Positions 8,869-18,406 of a DNA stretch of 64,000 nucleotides are shown one piece after another. Made by a program: the position numbers and the translations under genes. Location: NCBI RefSeq assembly GCF_016806125.1, contig NZ_CP047166.1, positions 1,116,001-1,180,000 of the forward strand. Reading direction: 5' to 3'. The first letter of the stretch is position 1, and each line of letters starts with the position of its first letter. This DNA comes from Ponticoccus alexandrii (GTDB lineage Bacteria; Pseudomonadota; Alphaproteobacteria; Rhodobacterales; Rhodobacteraceae). The notes under the pieces were generated by a model. The model ran no database searches. It was not told the DNA's origin and saw only the letters and a list, made by a program, of their open reading frames with translations.

Positions 8869-10329
8869 TCAGCCGGCCTCGGCGATGAGGGCGGCGGGCA
8901 TGCCCTGCCGCATCATGACATCGAGACGGGACACCACCGCCGCGCGCCAGTCCGGCGCCGCGGTCAGGGCATCGGGCATGAGTCTCGGAAGCCGCGCCAG
9001 ACGGTCGTAGAGCGCGCCCGCATCCTCGCCTTCGGGGGCGGCGCGCAGGTCGTCTTCGCGCGGGTCGCGCAGGGCGTAGCCGGTGCCGTCATCCTGCCGC
9101 CCCAGCGTGTAGCGCATCCATGCGGCACTGGCGAAGGCGAAGGCATCCAGCGGTTGCCCACGCCGCAGCGCCTCGGCGGCGGGGGCAAGGATGCGCTGCG
9201 GCAGCTTCTCGGTCCCGTCCATGGCGATCTGGTAGGTCTCATGCCCCAGATGCGGATTGGCGAAGCGGCGCGACAGGGCCTGCGCGTAGCCGTCCAGATC
9301 GACGCCGGGCAGCGGGTCCAACGTGCCCGCCGCCGCCCGCAGGTGCCGCTCGACCAGCCCTGCGAGGGCAGAGTCCGCCATCACGTCCCGCACGTAGCGG
9401 TGCCCAGACAGGAAGCCCGCGTAGGCCAGCATCGAATGCGCGCCGTTCAGCATCCGCAGCTTCATCAGCTCGAAGGGGCGCACCTCTGGCACAAAGAGCG
9501 CGCCGCCCGCCTGCCACGCGGGGCGGCCTGTGGGAAAGTGGTCGTCGATCACCCATTGGCGAAAGCTCTCGGCCTCGATGGCGGCGTGGTCCTCGTGGCA
9601 GGTCACCTCCTGTGCCAGCGCCAGCGTGGCGGGCGTGCGCGCGGGGGTGATCCGGTCGACCATGCTGCCGGGGAAGGCCACCCCGGTCGCGATGTGATCC
9701 ACGAGGTCGGGCGCCACCTGCCGCGCCATGTCGATCAGCAGCGAGCGGGTCAGCGCGCCGTTGTCCGGCAGGTTGTCGCAGCTGAGCACGGTGAAGGGCG
9801 GCACGCCCGCCGCGTGGCGCAGTGCCAGCGCCCGCACCAGAAGGCCCGCAAGACCCTGTGGGGCATCGGGTGTGGCGAGATCGGCTATGATGGCGGGGTG
9901 GCTGTGGTCGATGCCCCCGGTGGCGCGGTCGAGGCCGTAGCCCTTTTCGGTGACGGTGATCGTGACGATCCGGGTCTCGGGCGCGCAGAGCGCCGCCATC
10001 ACCGCCTGCGCGTCGGTCCGGACGCAGAGCGCGCGGGCCAGCGCGCCGATGACGCGGGCGCGGCTGCCGTCCACGTCACGCTCGATGACCGTGTAAAGCC
10101 CGTTTTGCGGCGTCAGTTCCTCTGCCGGATCTGGGCTCCGCAGGCTGACCCCGATGATGCGCCAGTCGCCGCCCTCGGCAGCCAGCGCGTCATCCGTGTA
10201 GACCGCCTGATGCGCCTTGTGGAAGGCGCCAAGACCGATGTGGACGATCCCCGCGCCATGCGCCGACGGATCGTAGCCGGGCCGCGCGACACTGTAGGGC
10301 AGGCCTTGAAGCGCGGTCAGTCGGGTCAT
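8869..10329 (-). CDS. uxuB: Fructuronate reductase / mannitol dehydrogenase family
   Basis: 486 residues, the usual length. The N-terminal Rossmann region contains IVHIGLGAFHKAHQAVYTDD. The catalytic motif K-x5-N-x2-H of the polyol dehydrogenase family is in KLRMLNGAHSMLAYAG (about residues 288-303). The family reduces fructuronate to mannonate with NADH, or oxidises polyols. Being translationally coupled to mannonate dehydratase (its ATG overlaps the uxuA stop by 4 bp), fructuronate reductase is the best call. The enzyme is cytoplasmic and feeds hexuronate carbon to 2-keto-3-deoxygluconate. Confidence 0.88.
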   Translation of the reverse strand: MTRLTALQGLPYSVARPGYDPSAHGAGIVHIGLGAFHKAHQAVYTDDALAAEGGDWRIIGVSLRSPDPAEELTPQNGLYTVIERDVDGSRARVIGALARALCVRTDAQAVMAALCAPETRIVTITVTEKGYGLDRATGGIDHSHPAIIADLATPDAPQGLAGLLVRALALRHAAGVPPFTVLSCDNLPDNGALTRSLLIDMARQVAPDLVDHIATGVAFPGSMVDRITPARTPATLALAQEVTCHEDHAAIEAESFRQWVIDDHFPTGRPAWQAGGALFVPEVRPFELMKLRMLNGAHSMLAYAGFLSGHRYVRDVMADSALAGLVERHLRAAAGTLDPLPGVDLDGYAQALSRRFANPHLGHETYQIAMDGTEKLPQRILAPAAEALRRGQPLDAFAFASAAWMRYTLGRQDDGTGYALRDPREDDLRAAPEGEDAGALYDRLARLPRLMPDALTAAPDWRAAVVSRLDVMMRQGMPAALIAEAG

Positions 10330-11534
10330 GCGGACACGCGCGGCGACAGGGCGGCGATGATGCCGCGCAGTTCCGCAAGCCCCTTGAGCCGCCCGATCGA
10401 CGGATATCCCGGCTGCGTGCGGCGCCCGAGATCGTCGAGGATGTCCTGCCCGTGATCGGGCCTGAAGGGGATCGACCAGTCGGCCCGGCCCGTCTTGCGG
10501 CGGCGTGCCTCTTCGACCAGCACCGCCTCGACCAGCGCCACCATGTCGGTGTCGCCGCCCAGATGCTCGGCCTCGTAGAACGATCCGCGGATGCCGTCGC
10601 TTTCGCGCTTCACGTTGCGCAGGTGCAGGAAGTGCACGCGGTCGCCCAGCCGCTGCATCATGCCCGGCAGGTCGTTGTCAGGCCGCGCGCCCAGAGAGCC
10701 GGAGCAAAGCGTGATGCCGTTGGCGGGGATGTCCACCGCCTGCATGACCTTGGCGTATTGCGCCTCGGTTGACATGATGCGCGGCAGGCCCAACAGCGGG
10801 AAGGGCGGATCGTCCGGGTGGCAGCACAGGCGCAGCCCCAGTTCCTGCGCGACCGGCGCGACCTCTGACAGGAAGTCGATCAGGTGGCTGCGCAGGGTGT
10901 CCTCTGACATGACGGCGTATTCGGCCAGATGGGCGCGCACGTCTTCCAGAGAGAAGCGTTCCGCCGCGCCGGGCAGGCCGAAGACGACATTGCCGGCCAG
11001 CGCCTCGCGCGCGGCCCCATCCATGGCGGCGAAGCGGCGGGCGGCCTCGTCGCGCAGGGCCTCGTCGTAATCCTCCGTCGCGCCGGGGCGGGCGAGGATG
11101 TGCAGGTCGAAGGTGGCGAAATCCACGAGGTCGAAGCGCATGCAGCTGGCGCCGCTCTTCAGCCGCCAGGCAAGGTCGGTGCGGGTCCAGTCCAGCACCG
11201 GCATGAAGTTGTAGCAGATCACCTCGATCCCCGCCCCGGCGAGGTTGCGCAGGCTGGTCTTGTAGTTGGCGATGTGTTCGCGCCACGCGCCCTGCTGCTT
11301 CTTGATGTCCTCGGAGACGGGCAGGCTTTCGACCACGGCCCAGTCAAGCCCCGAGGGACTGCCGTCGGTCATATGCGCGATCTCGGCCTGCCGCTGCGCG
11401 ATCTCTTCGGGTGTCCAGACCGCGCCGGTCGGCACGTGGTGCAGCGCGGAAACGATGCCCTCGGCGCCCGCCTGTGCCACGTCATCCGTCGAAACCAGAT
11501 CTTTGGGTCCAAACCAGCGCCAGGTCTGTTTCAT
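10326..11534 (-). CDS. uxuA: Mannonate dehydratase
   Basis: 402 residues starting MKQTWRWFGPKD, the canonical UxuA N-terminus; an upstream in-frame start at 11564 is therefore rejected. Conserved segments are CYNFMPVLDWTRTDL (about 118-132), the metal-binding LRLCCHPDDPPFPLLGLPRI (about 230-250), LCSGSLGARPDND and HLRNVKRE. UxuA removes water from D-mannonate to give 2-keto-3-deoxygluconate. The gene overlaps uxuB by 4 bp and is divergent from a GntR-family regulator, the usual arrangement for a hexuronate regulon. No uronate isomerase (UxaC) gene is in the window. Confidence 0.94.
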   Translation of the reverse strand: MKQTWRWFGPKDLVSTDDVAQAGAEGIVSALHHVPTGAVWTPEEIAQRQAEIAHMTDGSPSGLDWAVVESLPVSEDIKKQQGAWREHIANYKTSLRNLAGAGIEVICYNFMPVLDWTRTDLAWRLKSGASCMRFDLVDFATFDLHILARPGATEDYDEALRDEAARRFAAMDGAAREALAGNVVFGLPGAAERFSLEDVRAHLAEYAVMSEDTLRSHLIDFLSEVAPVAQELGLRLCCHPDDPPFPLLGLPRIMSTEAQYAKVMQAVDIPANGITLCSGSLGARPDNDLPGMMQRLGDRVHFLHLRNVKRESDGIRGSFYEAEHLGGDTDMVALVEAVLVEEARRRKTGRADWSIPFRPDHGQDILDDLGRRTQPGYPSIGRLKGLAELRGIIAALSPRVSA

Positions 11535-11586
11535 GCTGTTCTCCCGAGTCGATGCCTTTGGCATGGGCCTATCATCCTGCGGATTT

Positions 11587-11612
11587 AATCTCTAGTATGG
11601 AAGTATGGTAGA
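11587..11612. promoter_or_regulatory. Candidate operator in the uxuA/GntR divergent region
   Basis: Two adjacent 8-bp direct repeats, AGTATGGA (11594-11601) and AGTATGGT (11602-11609), preceded by TCT, lie in the 101-bp spacer between the divergent uxuA and regulator genes. The position is right for an autoregulatory GntR operator. Binding is not shown. Confidence 0.35.
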
Positions 11613-11635
11613 GTGATCCGGCAAGGAGATGAACG

Positions 11636-12397
11636 ATGCGGGCCGATATCCGGGAAAGCTGGTCGCTTGATCCTGCAACGCCGATCACGCGGCAGATCTC
11701 GCGCATCCTGCGCGAGCGGATCATCCAGGTCGATCTGAAGCCGGGCGACCGCCTGTCCGAATCCGAGGTTGCGCGCTTCTACGACGTCAGCCGCCAGCCC
11801 GTGCGCGAGGCCTTCATCCGCCTCGCGGATCAGGGCCTCTTGGCGATCCTGCCCCAGCGCGGCACCATCATCAGCCGGATCGGTTACAATGCCGTGCTCG
11901 ATGCTCGTTTCCTGCGCGAGGCCATCGAGGCCGATATCGCCAAGATCCTTGCCGGGCAGCAGGATGCCGCTGTGATCCGCGAATTGCGGGCGCAACTGGA
12001 CCACCAGGCACAGGTGGGGCAGGACACCCCGCAGGATTTCTTCGGCTATGACGACCTGTTTCACCGCACGCTGGCCGAAGCCGCCGGGAAGGGCGGGGCA
12101 TGGAAGCAGATCGAGGGGCTGAAGTCGCAGATGGACCGGGTGCGCTTTCTGTCGCTGGGCCAGTTCCCGCAGCGCAAGCTGATCGCGCAGCACGGGGCCA
12201 TCGTCGATGCCATCGAACGGGGCGCGGTGCCGCAGGCCAATGCGGCGGTGCGCCGACACCTGCGAGAGGTCCTGTCGGAGCTTCCGCAGATCGTGGCGGC
12301 AAACGCCGCCTATTTCGAACTGCCGGAGGGGGCGCTTCCGCAGCCGGTCCATGCCCCGATCCAGGGATATGCGGAAGACGGCCTGACTTCAGACTGA
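11636..12397 (+). CDS. GntR family regulator (FCD subfamily), probable uxu regulator
   Basis: 253 residues. An N-terminal winged helix (about 15-80, SESEVARFYDVSRQPVREAF) is followed by an FCD domain containing FFGYDDLFHRTLAEAAG, LIAQHGAIVDAI and VRRHLREVL, which carry the expected acidic and histidine ligand positions. It is divergently transcribed from uxuA with 101 bp between the starts. A strong RBS (AAGGAGA) precedes ATG 11636. By analogy with UxuR/ExuR-type systems it probably represses uxuAB until a hexuronate intermediate binds; this is inference. Confidence 0.9.
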   Translation: MRADIRESWSLDPATPITRQISRILRERIIQVDLKPGDRLSESEVARFYDVSRQPVREAFIRLADQGLLAILPQRGTIISRIGYNAVLDARFLREAIEADIAKILAGQQDAAVIRELRAQLDHQAQVGQDTPQDFFGYDDLFHRTLAEAAGKGGAWKQIEGLKSQMDRVRFLSLGQFPQRKLIAQHGAIVDAIERGAVPQANAAVRRHLREVLSELPQIVAANAAYFELPEGALPQPVHAPIQGYAEDGLTSD

Positions 12398-12556
12398 CCG
12401 CAGGGGCGGAGGTGCCGCCGCCTGCCCAGGGCAGGACGCGGAAGCCCGGCCGGCCCCGCGATTGCGCCAGCACGCATTCACGGACCGGTGTACCGCCTCC
12501 CGGACCCGCCGGGTATCGCCGCGCCGCCGCATGCACAGGCGGCAGCGCGGGGGTCG

Positions 12557-12952
12557 TCAGGCATTGTAGTCGGCGTCAGAGACCTTCTCGAGCCAGGTCA
12601 CCGGCGTGCCGTCGATGCTTTCCTGAATGGCGATATGCGACATGGCGGTCCCGGGCGAAGCGCCGTGCCAGTGCTTTTCCTCTGCCGGAAAGAAGACCAC
12701 GTCGCCCGCCGTGACCTCTTCGACCGGGCCGCCCTCGCGCTGGACCCTGCCGCGACCGAAGGTGATGATGATGGTCTGTCCGGCCGGATGGGTGTGCCAC
12801 GCTGTCCGCGCCCCTGCCTCGAAGGTGACATGGGCGCCGCTGGTGCGGCCCGGCGCCTCGGCCTGGAACATGGGGTCGATCCGTACGGTCCCGGTGAAAT
12901 ACTCCTCGGGGCCGGGGGCAGAGGGGGTGCTGCCTGCTCGGGTGATCTTCAT
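12557..12952 (-). CDS. Cupin-domain protein
   Basis: 131 residues forming a single cupin barrel. Motif 1 is [21 protein letters not shown] (two metal-binding histidines near 55) and motif 2 is [20 protein letters not shown] near 95. It resembles the small cupins annotated as (R)-mandelonitrile lyase-like or carboxymuconolactone-decarboxylase-associated proteins; the substrate is unknown. The start MKITRAG at 12952 is preferred over a start two codons upstream. A decayed relative follows at 13105-13320. Confidence 0.8.
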   Translation of the reverse strand: MKITRAGSTPSAPGPEEYFTGTVRIDPMFQAEAPGRTSGAHVTFEAGARTAWHTHPAGQTIIITFGRGRVQREGGPVEEVTAGDVVFFPAEEKHWHGASPGTAMSHIAIQESIDGTPVTWLEKVSDADYNA

Positions 12953-13104
12953 GGACAAGTCTCCGCTGGTGAGGCGGCGGGGCCGGGGCCGCGCCGCGGG
13001 AATTCAGTGTGCGCGACCGTCGGAAACCTCCCCGGCGACGGGCTTCGCCGCGAACACTTTGGGTCAGCCGGCGTGGAAGGCAAGCTGCGATAGCATCGCC
13101 GCTT

Positions 13105-13320
13105 TTACCGGCCGTCTTGCTGATACCAGCCGGTTTCTGCGCTCACGATGAGCCGGATGCCTGCGCCAGCCGAACGCGCACCGGGTATGAAGGTCACGTC
13201 TCCTGCGCTGACATCCTGTATGTCCGCGCCGAAAACCGGAGCGACGAAGGTCTTGCCAGTAATGGTCTCGGGGCTGCCGATTAGACTGGCCCGGTCCTGT
13301 GGCGTCGTTTGTGTCCTCAT
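13105..13320 (-). pseudogene. Remnant of a second cupin gene
   Basis: A short frame reads SPETITGKTFVAPVF, then DVSAGDVTFIPGARSA, then GIRLIVSAETGWYQQDGR. These match pieces of a cupin of the same small family, but the metal-binding H-x-H segment expected after GARSA is missing and the second half of the barrel is gone. It looks like a deletion remnant of a paralogue of the 12557-12952 cupin. The reading is by eye only. Confidence 0.5.
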
Positions 13321-13539
13321 GTTGTGCGAGGGCTGCGGGGCGGTCGTGGTGGGGTGATTTCTGGAACTCCGGTTCGGATGTATCGTCTGTTCTCAATCCG
13401 GAGCCCCCCGGGTCTGAATAAGATAGCCTTGCCTTATCGTCGATATGAGCTGAATCCATGATCGGGTTACGGCTTGCCTTTTCGTTCCGCCCGCCTTGCC
13501 CCAGAAGGTCGCCAGCCACAGGAGGAACACGCCACGGAC

Positions 13540-14330
13540 CGTGAATTGCTCGGCGATCTCTCTACCCTTCCTGTCGTCAGCGAAGAGCGCAATTCCATCC
13601 GGGTCGGGCATAGGCTTGGGGCGTCGCAATCCGAATTCAGCCACGCGATCCGGCGGCTCGAGGAAACGATCGGTGTGAAGCTGCTCATCCGCAGCGCGGA
13701 AGGCGTCCCCGACCGGTGCGGGCGAACAGCGTCTCGCGGCGCTGCGCCTCAGCTTTCAGTTGCTCGGCAACCGGATCGAGGAAATCTGCACCTTGGGCGA
13801 ATGCGCCTGGCGGCTGGAGCGGGTGGCCTCCAGCGTGTCGGCCACGCGCGACATCCTTTGGCGGGTCGTCTGGCAGCTGGTTCGCGACCATCCCGACCTG
13901 CGCATCGAGATCGGCAGCGGGGGTCGGCTGTCCGATCCTGCCGAGTACCGCTTTGACTGCGCGATCCGATGGCGAACACCCGAGCCCCGACATGATCACG
14001 GTCCAGGAGAGGCCGCAGCTGGAGATGGCGGCGGTTGCCTGTGCCGAGTACCTCGCGTGGCGGGGCGCGCCACAGCCCCCCGGAGGATTTGGATTCCCAT
14101 GACTGTATCCTCATGCGGCACCGCCCGGATGAGCCGGTCTATGACTGGGAGTTCGAAATCGGCAGTGTCGAGGTGGACAGAAAGTGGCCGGGTGGCGGGT
14201 CCGTGCTTTGCCTTCAGGCAGCATTCCTGCCGGTCCCGACCTGTCCTGCGACCGGACGAAGGGCCTTGCCCCTGTGCCTGGCTGCACGGGGCAGAAATGA
14301 CCACCCCTCGCCAAGGTCTGGGGCGCCACC
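13540..14330 (+). pseudogene. LysR-family regulator, decayed
   Basis: Pieces of a LysR protein appear in order but in different frames. The N-terminal helix-turn-helix is HRLGASQSEFSHAIRRLEET with IGVKLLIRSAEG (about 13612-13705). The start of the effector domain is RDILWRVVWQLVRDHPDLRI and EYRFDCAIRW (about 13850-13975). A later segment DLDSHDCILMRHRPDEPVYD with WEFEIG (about 14090-14165) is in another frame. At least two frameshifts are needed, so no functional regulator is made. It lies next to a decayed cupin gene, suggesting that a whole small regulon is degenerating. Confidence 0.7.
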
Positions 14331-14437
14331 CATGTCCGGGGCCTCGAACCGCGAGGCGGCCGAGGGGCTACACCGGATCGCCGGATTCTCCCGTTTCGGG
14401 ACAAAGATCCGCAGCGAGGAACCGGGGCAGCCGAGGA

Positions 14438-14950
14438 TTACAAATAGGTTGTCGGAATGGCCGTCGTGAATTTCAGCTCTTCCATCGAGATCATTGAATT
14501 GACCTGGCTGAAATCGAGCTTTTGGATCATCTTTTTGTAGACCGTATCATAGGCCGCCATGTCGGGGGCCACCACCTTGAGGATGTAATCCACCGTACCG
14601 GTAAGGCGATAAGCCTCGACCACTTCCGGGATTTCATCGATCAGTTCGTGAAACCGATTGAGCCAATCGATCTCGTGACGCGAGGTGCTGACGCCGATGA
14701 AGACGGTCAGGGGCACATTCGCGCGGGCCTGATCGACAAGAGCGACCCGCTTCTTGATAACCCCTGCTTCTTCCATTCGCTTGATTCGCCGCCAGCACGG
14801 GTTGGCCGACAGGCCAACGGCGTGGGAAATCGCCTGGATCGGCGTGTCGCTGTCTTTCTGAAGCATTTCGAGGATGAGCCGGTCCGTCTCGTCGAACGTA
14901 ATGCTCTCGATCGGCTTCGATCCTGTTTTGCGAGGGCGGGCTTCTGTCAT
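14438..14950 (-). CDS. Lrp/AsnC family regulator
   Basis: 170 residues with an N-terminal helix-turn-helix (about 25-70, PIQAISHAVGLSANPCWRRI then KRMEEAGVIKKRVALVD) and a C-terminal RAM ligand domain (VFIGVSTSRHEIDWLNRFHE, AYRLTGTVDYILKVVAPD). These regulators respond to amino acids. The ATG at 14950 overlaps the stop of the VOC gene by 4 bp, so the two are translationally coupled. It is a good candidate controller of the divergent ABC-transporter/ATC-hydrolase operon. Confidence 0.92.
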   Translation of the reverse strand: MTEARPRKTGSKPIESITFDETDRLILEMLQKDSDTPIQAISHAVGLSANPCWRRIKRMEEAGVIKKRVALVDQARANVPLTVFIGVSTSRHEIDWLNRFHELIDEIPEVVEAYRLTGTVDYILKVVAPDMAAYDTVYKKMIQKLDFSQVNSMISMEELKFTTAIPTTYL

Positions 14951-15807
14951 GCGGGCACGAACTCCAGAAGAACACCCGCCGAAAACTCCGGCCCGACGGC
15001 GAGACCTGCGCCGGTCTCGCAAAAGCGGACGTTCCCGGCTGTCAGGCAGGCCTTCACCGCCTGAAGATCGCGTACCTTGACGCGCATTGCGGTGAAGGCG
15101 CCCTTCGCGGTTCCCGATAGATCGACGCCCGGGAAAAGGGTTGCCATCCGGGCAGTTGTGCACAGGAGAAGCGGCGCGGAGCTCGGCCCCGTGTCAATCC
15201 TGACCAGCCCGTCTTCGGCGCTGACCGTGCCGTCGGCCCAGAGCCGGGCAAGGCGCTGCGCGTCCGCTTCGGGTGTGTCGGAGACCGCAAGGATCGCGTC
15301 GAGACCGCAGGCGGTATTCGCATGGTCCAGAAGGTCCGGCACCCAGACGGTGTCGCGGGTCTTGTGCTGACACATGAAGACCATGCCAAGCGGCACCTCG
15401 TCCGGGGTGAAGCTGACCGTGGAAAATGACGCGATCCCCTCTGTCCCGTCGGGCAGGGGGACGGGGCGCGAAAAGCTGCCCAGGCCCTGTGTCGCGATAC
15501 CAAGCTCGGTCAGCGCCTCGGCAGCCTGCTCGGCGTTGTCGATCCGGCAGGCGATGGCGTGAAGGCCCTGGCCCATGGTCGCCAGCATTTCGCGACGGGG
15601 TGCATTCAGTTCGGTCGGTTGCAGGACGCCCAGAAGCTCGAAGTAATCCTCGGGAAACATGATGGTGTAATTGGCGGTACCCTTGGCGGCGGAATGGATG
15701 CCGCGCGGCGAGAGTGTGAAGCCAAGTGCCGCATATTGTGCCGCAGCGGCGTCAAGATCGTCGACGAGGGCAAAGCAATGGTCGATGCCTTTGACGGGGT
15801 GGGTCAT
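14947..15807 (-). CDS. VOC (glyoxalase-like) family protein
   Basis: 286 residues with two vicinal-oxygen-chelate modules: the first starts GIDHCFALVDDLDAAAAQYA, the second begins near residue 165 (GLDAILAVSDTPEADAQRLA). It resembles the glyoxalase-like domain 3 group, whose members act on small hydrophobic or ring metabolites; the substrate is unknown. Histidine 10 and the acidic residues of FPEDYFELLGV could be metal ligands. It overlaps the Lrp gene and lies 37 bp after the SDR gene, so SDR, VOC and Lrp form one minus-strand unit. Confidence 0.82.
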   Translation of the reverse strand: MTHPVKGIDHCFALVDDLDAAAAQYAALGFTLSPRGIHSAAKGTANYTIMFPEDYFELLGVLQPTELNAPRREMLATMGQGLHAIACRIDNAEQAAEALTELGIATQGLGSFSRPVPLPDGTEGIASFSTVSFTPDEVPLGMVFMCQHKTRDTVWVPDLLDHANTACGLDAILAVSDTPEADAQRLARLWADGTVSAEDGLVRIDTGPSSAPLLLCTTARMATLFPGVDLSGTAKGAFTAMRVKVRDLQAVKACLTAGNVRFCETGAGLAVGPEFSAGVLLEFVPA

Positions 15808-15844
15808 TGTTGTGTCTCCACTGGGAATTACACGGTGTATCGGA

Positions 15845-16555
15845 TTACGTCCTGACGGGGCTGAGAGTGATCTCGGGAAGGCAGATACCGGGCTGCATCT
15901 CGGCCACGAAAAGTGCGGTTTTCGCCATGTCCTCCGGCTGGATCATCAGCGCCATTTTCTCGGCATCGAAGCCGGGTCGCTTGGCCAACAAGGGTGTTGC
16001 CACTTCGGCGGGGCAGAGGGCGGTGGACCGAATGCCGTTCTTGCCCTCTTCGTCGTTAAGGCTGAGCGACACGTCGGACAGCGCATGTTTCGAGGCGCCG
16101 TAGACCACGCCGCTCACCGCGGAATGAAAGCGTCCGGCCCAGCTTGAGGTGTGGATCATCACCCCGTCCTGTTGCGCGCGCATGATCGGCAGGCAGGCGG
16201 CGATCACGTTGAGCGCGCCGGTGATATTGACGTCGATCACCCGGTCCCAGCTGTCCCAGTCGAGATCGGCCCAGCGGCGGTTGGGGATGTTCAGGCCAGC
16301 GTTGTTGCACAGCACCTCCAGCCCGCCACCCCAGTCGGCGACCTTGCGGGCGATTTGCGCCATGCCCTCGCGGTCCGTCACATCGCCCGGCGCGATCAGG
16401 GCAGCCTCGCGATCCGGCAGGGTGGCGGCCACGGCCTCAAGGCTCTCGCGCTTGCGCGCGGTGAGCGCCACGCGATACCCAGCCTGGGCGAAGCATCCCG
16501 CCATCGCGGCGCCGATGCCGGAGCCTGCGCCGGTGATCCACGCGGTTTTTGCCAT
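15845..16555 (-). CDS. Short-chain dehydrogenase/reductase
   Basis: 236 residues of classical SDR type. The cofactor motif is TGAGSGIG near residue 10, followed by NNAG near 87, the catalytic serine in HTSSWAGRF and the tyrosine/lysine pair in VYGASKHA near 150. An arginine at the end of strand 2 (ALTARKRES) favours NADP. The start MAKTAWITGAG at 16555 fits the fold better than the upstream in-frame start at 16600. The substrate is unknown; gene order suggests a role alongside the divergent transport operon. Confidence 0.88.
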   Translation of the reverse strand: MAKTAWITGAGSGIGAAMAGCFAQAGYRVALTARKRESLEAVAATLPDREAALIAPGDVTDREGMAQIARKVADWGGGLEVLCNNAGLNIPNRRWADLDWDSWDRVIDVNITGALNVIAACLPIMRAQQDGVMIHTSSWAGRFHSAVSGVVYGASKHALSDVSLSLNDEEGKNGIRSTALCPAEVATPLLAKRPGFDAEKMALMIQPEDMAKTALFVAEMQPGICLPEITLSPVRT

Positions 16556-16754
16556 AATCTTGCATCCCGGTTCCTGCTGACAATAAAGGTGTAGCACCAA
16601 CCTTTGCCTATTGTGTAGATTTTTTTTCCAAGTTTGTCGTGGAAGTTGGTGTTTTATGTTGACTGATGCGATGTGCTGACGTCAGTTAGCCTGACGGAAC
16701 CACTGCATGAGCCCGTTTATGGGCGGTGAGCCGACCAAGGGAGCGACATAAGAG
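16556..16754. promoter_or_regulatory. Divergent promoter region, SDR unit versus ABC operon
   Basis: 199 bp separate the two divergent starts, with an AT-rich core (a run of nine T at 16620-16628, just downstream of TTGTGTAG). It probably holds both promoters and the site for the Lrp-type regulator. No specific operator is identified. Confidence 0.4.
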
Positions 16755-18350
16755 ATGACTTCGAAGACGATACAGGCGGGGCTTGCGCTCGCCATGACGG
16801 GGGCGCTGAGCTCCGTGGCCTTCACGGCCAGCGCGCAAGAGGACGTCCAGAGGGGCGGCACCGCCGTCATTCACATGATTTCCGAACAGCGTATCCTGAA
16901 CCCGGCGCTGCGGGCCTCTACCGGGGTTTACAACATCACCGGCAAGATCATGGAGCCGCTGATCGACAAGAGCTATGACGGCTACGAGCCGGTTCTGGCG
17001 ACCGAATGGTCTGGCTCTGAAGATGGCAAGACGATCACGCTGAAGCTGCGTGAAGGGGTGAATTGGCACGATGGCAAGCCGTTCACATGTGACGACGTTG
17101 CCTTTTCCGCGACCGAGCTCTGGAGGGACCTGCTGAACTACTCCTCCGCCCTGCAGGCCAACCTCGAAAGTGTCGACTGCCCCGATCCGCATACGGCGGT
17201 CTTCAACTACTCCAAGCCGATGCCGCTCGAGCTTTTCGTGGCTGCCATGCCCGACCTGGGCCATCCGGTTCCGAAGCACCTCTACGAGGGCACGGATATC
17301 CTCAAGAACGAACACAATACCGCGCCGGTCGGGACGGGTCCCTTCAAGTTCGTCGAGTACCAGCGCGGGCAATATGTGCTGGCCGAGAAGAACGAGGATT
17401 ACTGGCGTGAAGGGTTCCCCTATCTCGACCGTATCGTCTGGCGTTTCATCAAGGACAAATCTGCCGCTGCCGCCGCGCTGGAGGCGGGCGAGGTGCACGA
17501 GTCGGGTTTCATCGGTGTTTCCATGGCCGATGTGGACCGTTTCGGCAAAGACGACAGGTTTGATGTCGGCACGATGGGCTACGAAAACAACGTTGCCCAC
17601 TCGACGGTGGAATTCAATCACCGCAATCCGATCCTGGCCGACCTGAAGGTGCGCCAGGCGATGTATCATGGTCTCGACATCGACTATGCCATCGATACGA
17701 TCATGTACGGCTTCGCCAAGCCGGGCCGGGGCCCTGTTCCGAGCGCGGGCGGCGTCAACTACACCGATGACGTGCCGACTTATGATTACGACCCGGAACT
17801 GGCAAAGACGCTTCTGGATGAGGCAGGCTATCCGGTTAAGGAAGATGGCTATCGTTTCCAGCTGCGGCATCGTCCGGCGCCGTGGGGCGAGTATACCCAG
17901 CTCTGGGCCGAGTATTACGCCCAGGCGATGAGGGAGATCGGCATCGATGTTCAGATCCTGACCAACGACGCGCCGGGCTTTCTGAACGGTGTTTATCGCG
18001 ACCATGACTTCGACACGGCGAACGGCTGGCACCAGTTCCGCTCGGACCCGGCGGTTTCCACCATGGTCTGGCTGCGCTCGGGTCAGCCGGAAGGAACCCC
18101 CTGGAGCAACCAGTTCGGCTGGAAAAGCGATGAAATCGACGGGATGATCGATGCTGCGGCCTCCGAACTCGACGTCGAGAAGCGCGCCCAGCAGTATCAT
18201 GAGATCCAGGCCAGGGCGATGGAAGAGCTGCCGGTGATCTTCGCGATCGAACACCCGTTCATTTCGGTCACGTCCAAGAAGCTGCGCAACCACCACAACA
18301 CGCCGCGGTGGAACTCGTCCAGCTGGTACGACCTGTGGCTCGAGCAGTGA
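16755..18350 (+). CDS. ABC transporter substrate-binding protein (peptide/opine type)
   Basis: 531 residues of the SBP family 5 fold (DppA/OppA type). A Sec signal peptide spans residues 1-28 (cleavage after TASA). Family features include PVLATEWSGSEDGKTITLKL and REGVNWHDGKPFTCDDVAFS near 80-120, VGTGPFKFVEYQRGQYVLAE near 195, and a C-terminal AMEELPVIFAIEHP. The mature protein captures a peptide-sized or conjugated solute in the periplasm. It is the first gene of an operon that goes on with two permeases, a fused ATPase and four catabolic enzymes. Confidence 0.93.
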   Translation: MTSKTIQAGLALAMTGALSSVAFTASAQEDVQRGGTAVIHMISEQRILNPALRASTGVYNITGKIMEPLIDKSYDGYEPVLATEWSGSEDGKTITLKLREGVNWHDGKPFTCDDVAFSATELWRDLLNYSSALQANLESVDCPDPHTAVFNYSKPMPLELFVAAMPDLGHPVPKHLYEGTDILKNEHNTAPVGTGPFKFVEYQRGQYVLAEKNEDYWREGFPYLDRIVWRFIKDKSAAAAALEAGEVHESGFIGVSMADVDRFGKDDRFDVGTMGYENNVAHSTVEFNHRNPILADLKVRQAMYHGLDIDYAIDTIMYGFAKPGRGPVPSAGGVNYTDDVPTYDYDPELAKTLLDEAGYPVKEDGYRFQLRHRPAPWGEYTQLWAEYYAQAMREIGIDVQILTNDAPGFLNGVYRDHDFDTANGWHQFRSDPAVSTMVWLRSGQPEGTPWSNQFGWKSDEIDGMIDAAASELDVEKRAQQYHEIQARAMEELPVIFAIEHPFISVTSKKLRNHHNTPRWNSSSWYDLWLEQ

Positions 18351-18406
18351 CTTGATCCCTGGCGGGCGCGAGGTCCAGCGCGCCCGCCTGTCGGTCGCCC
18401 CTGTCC

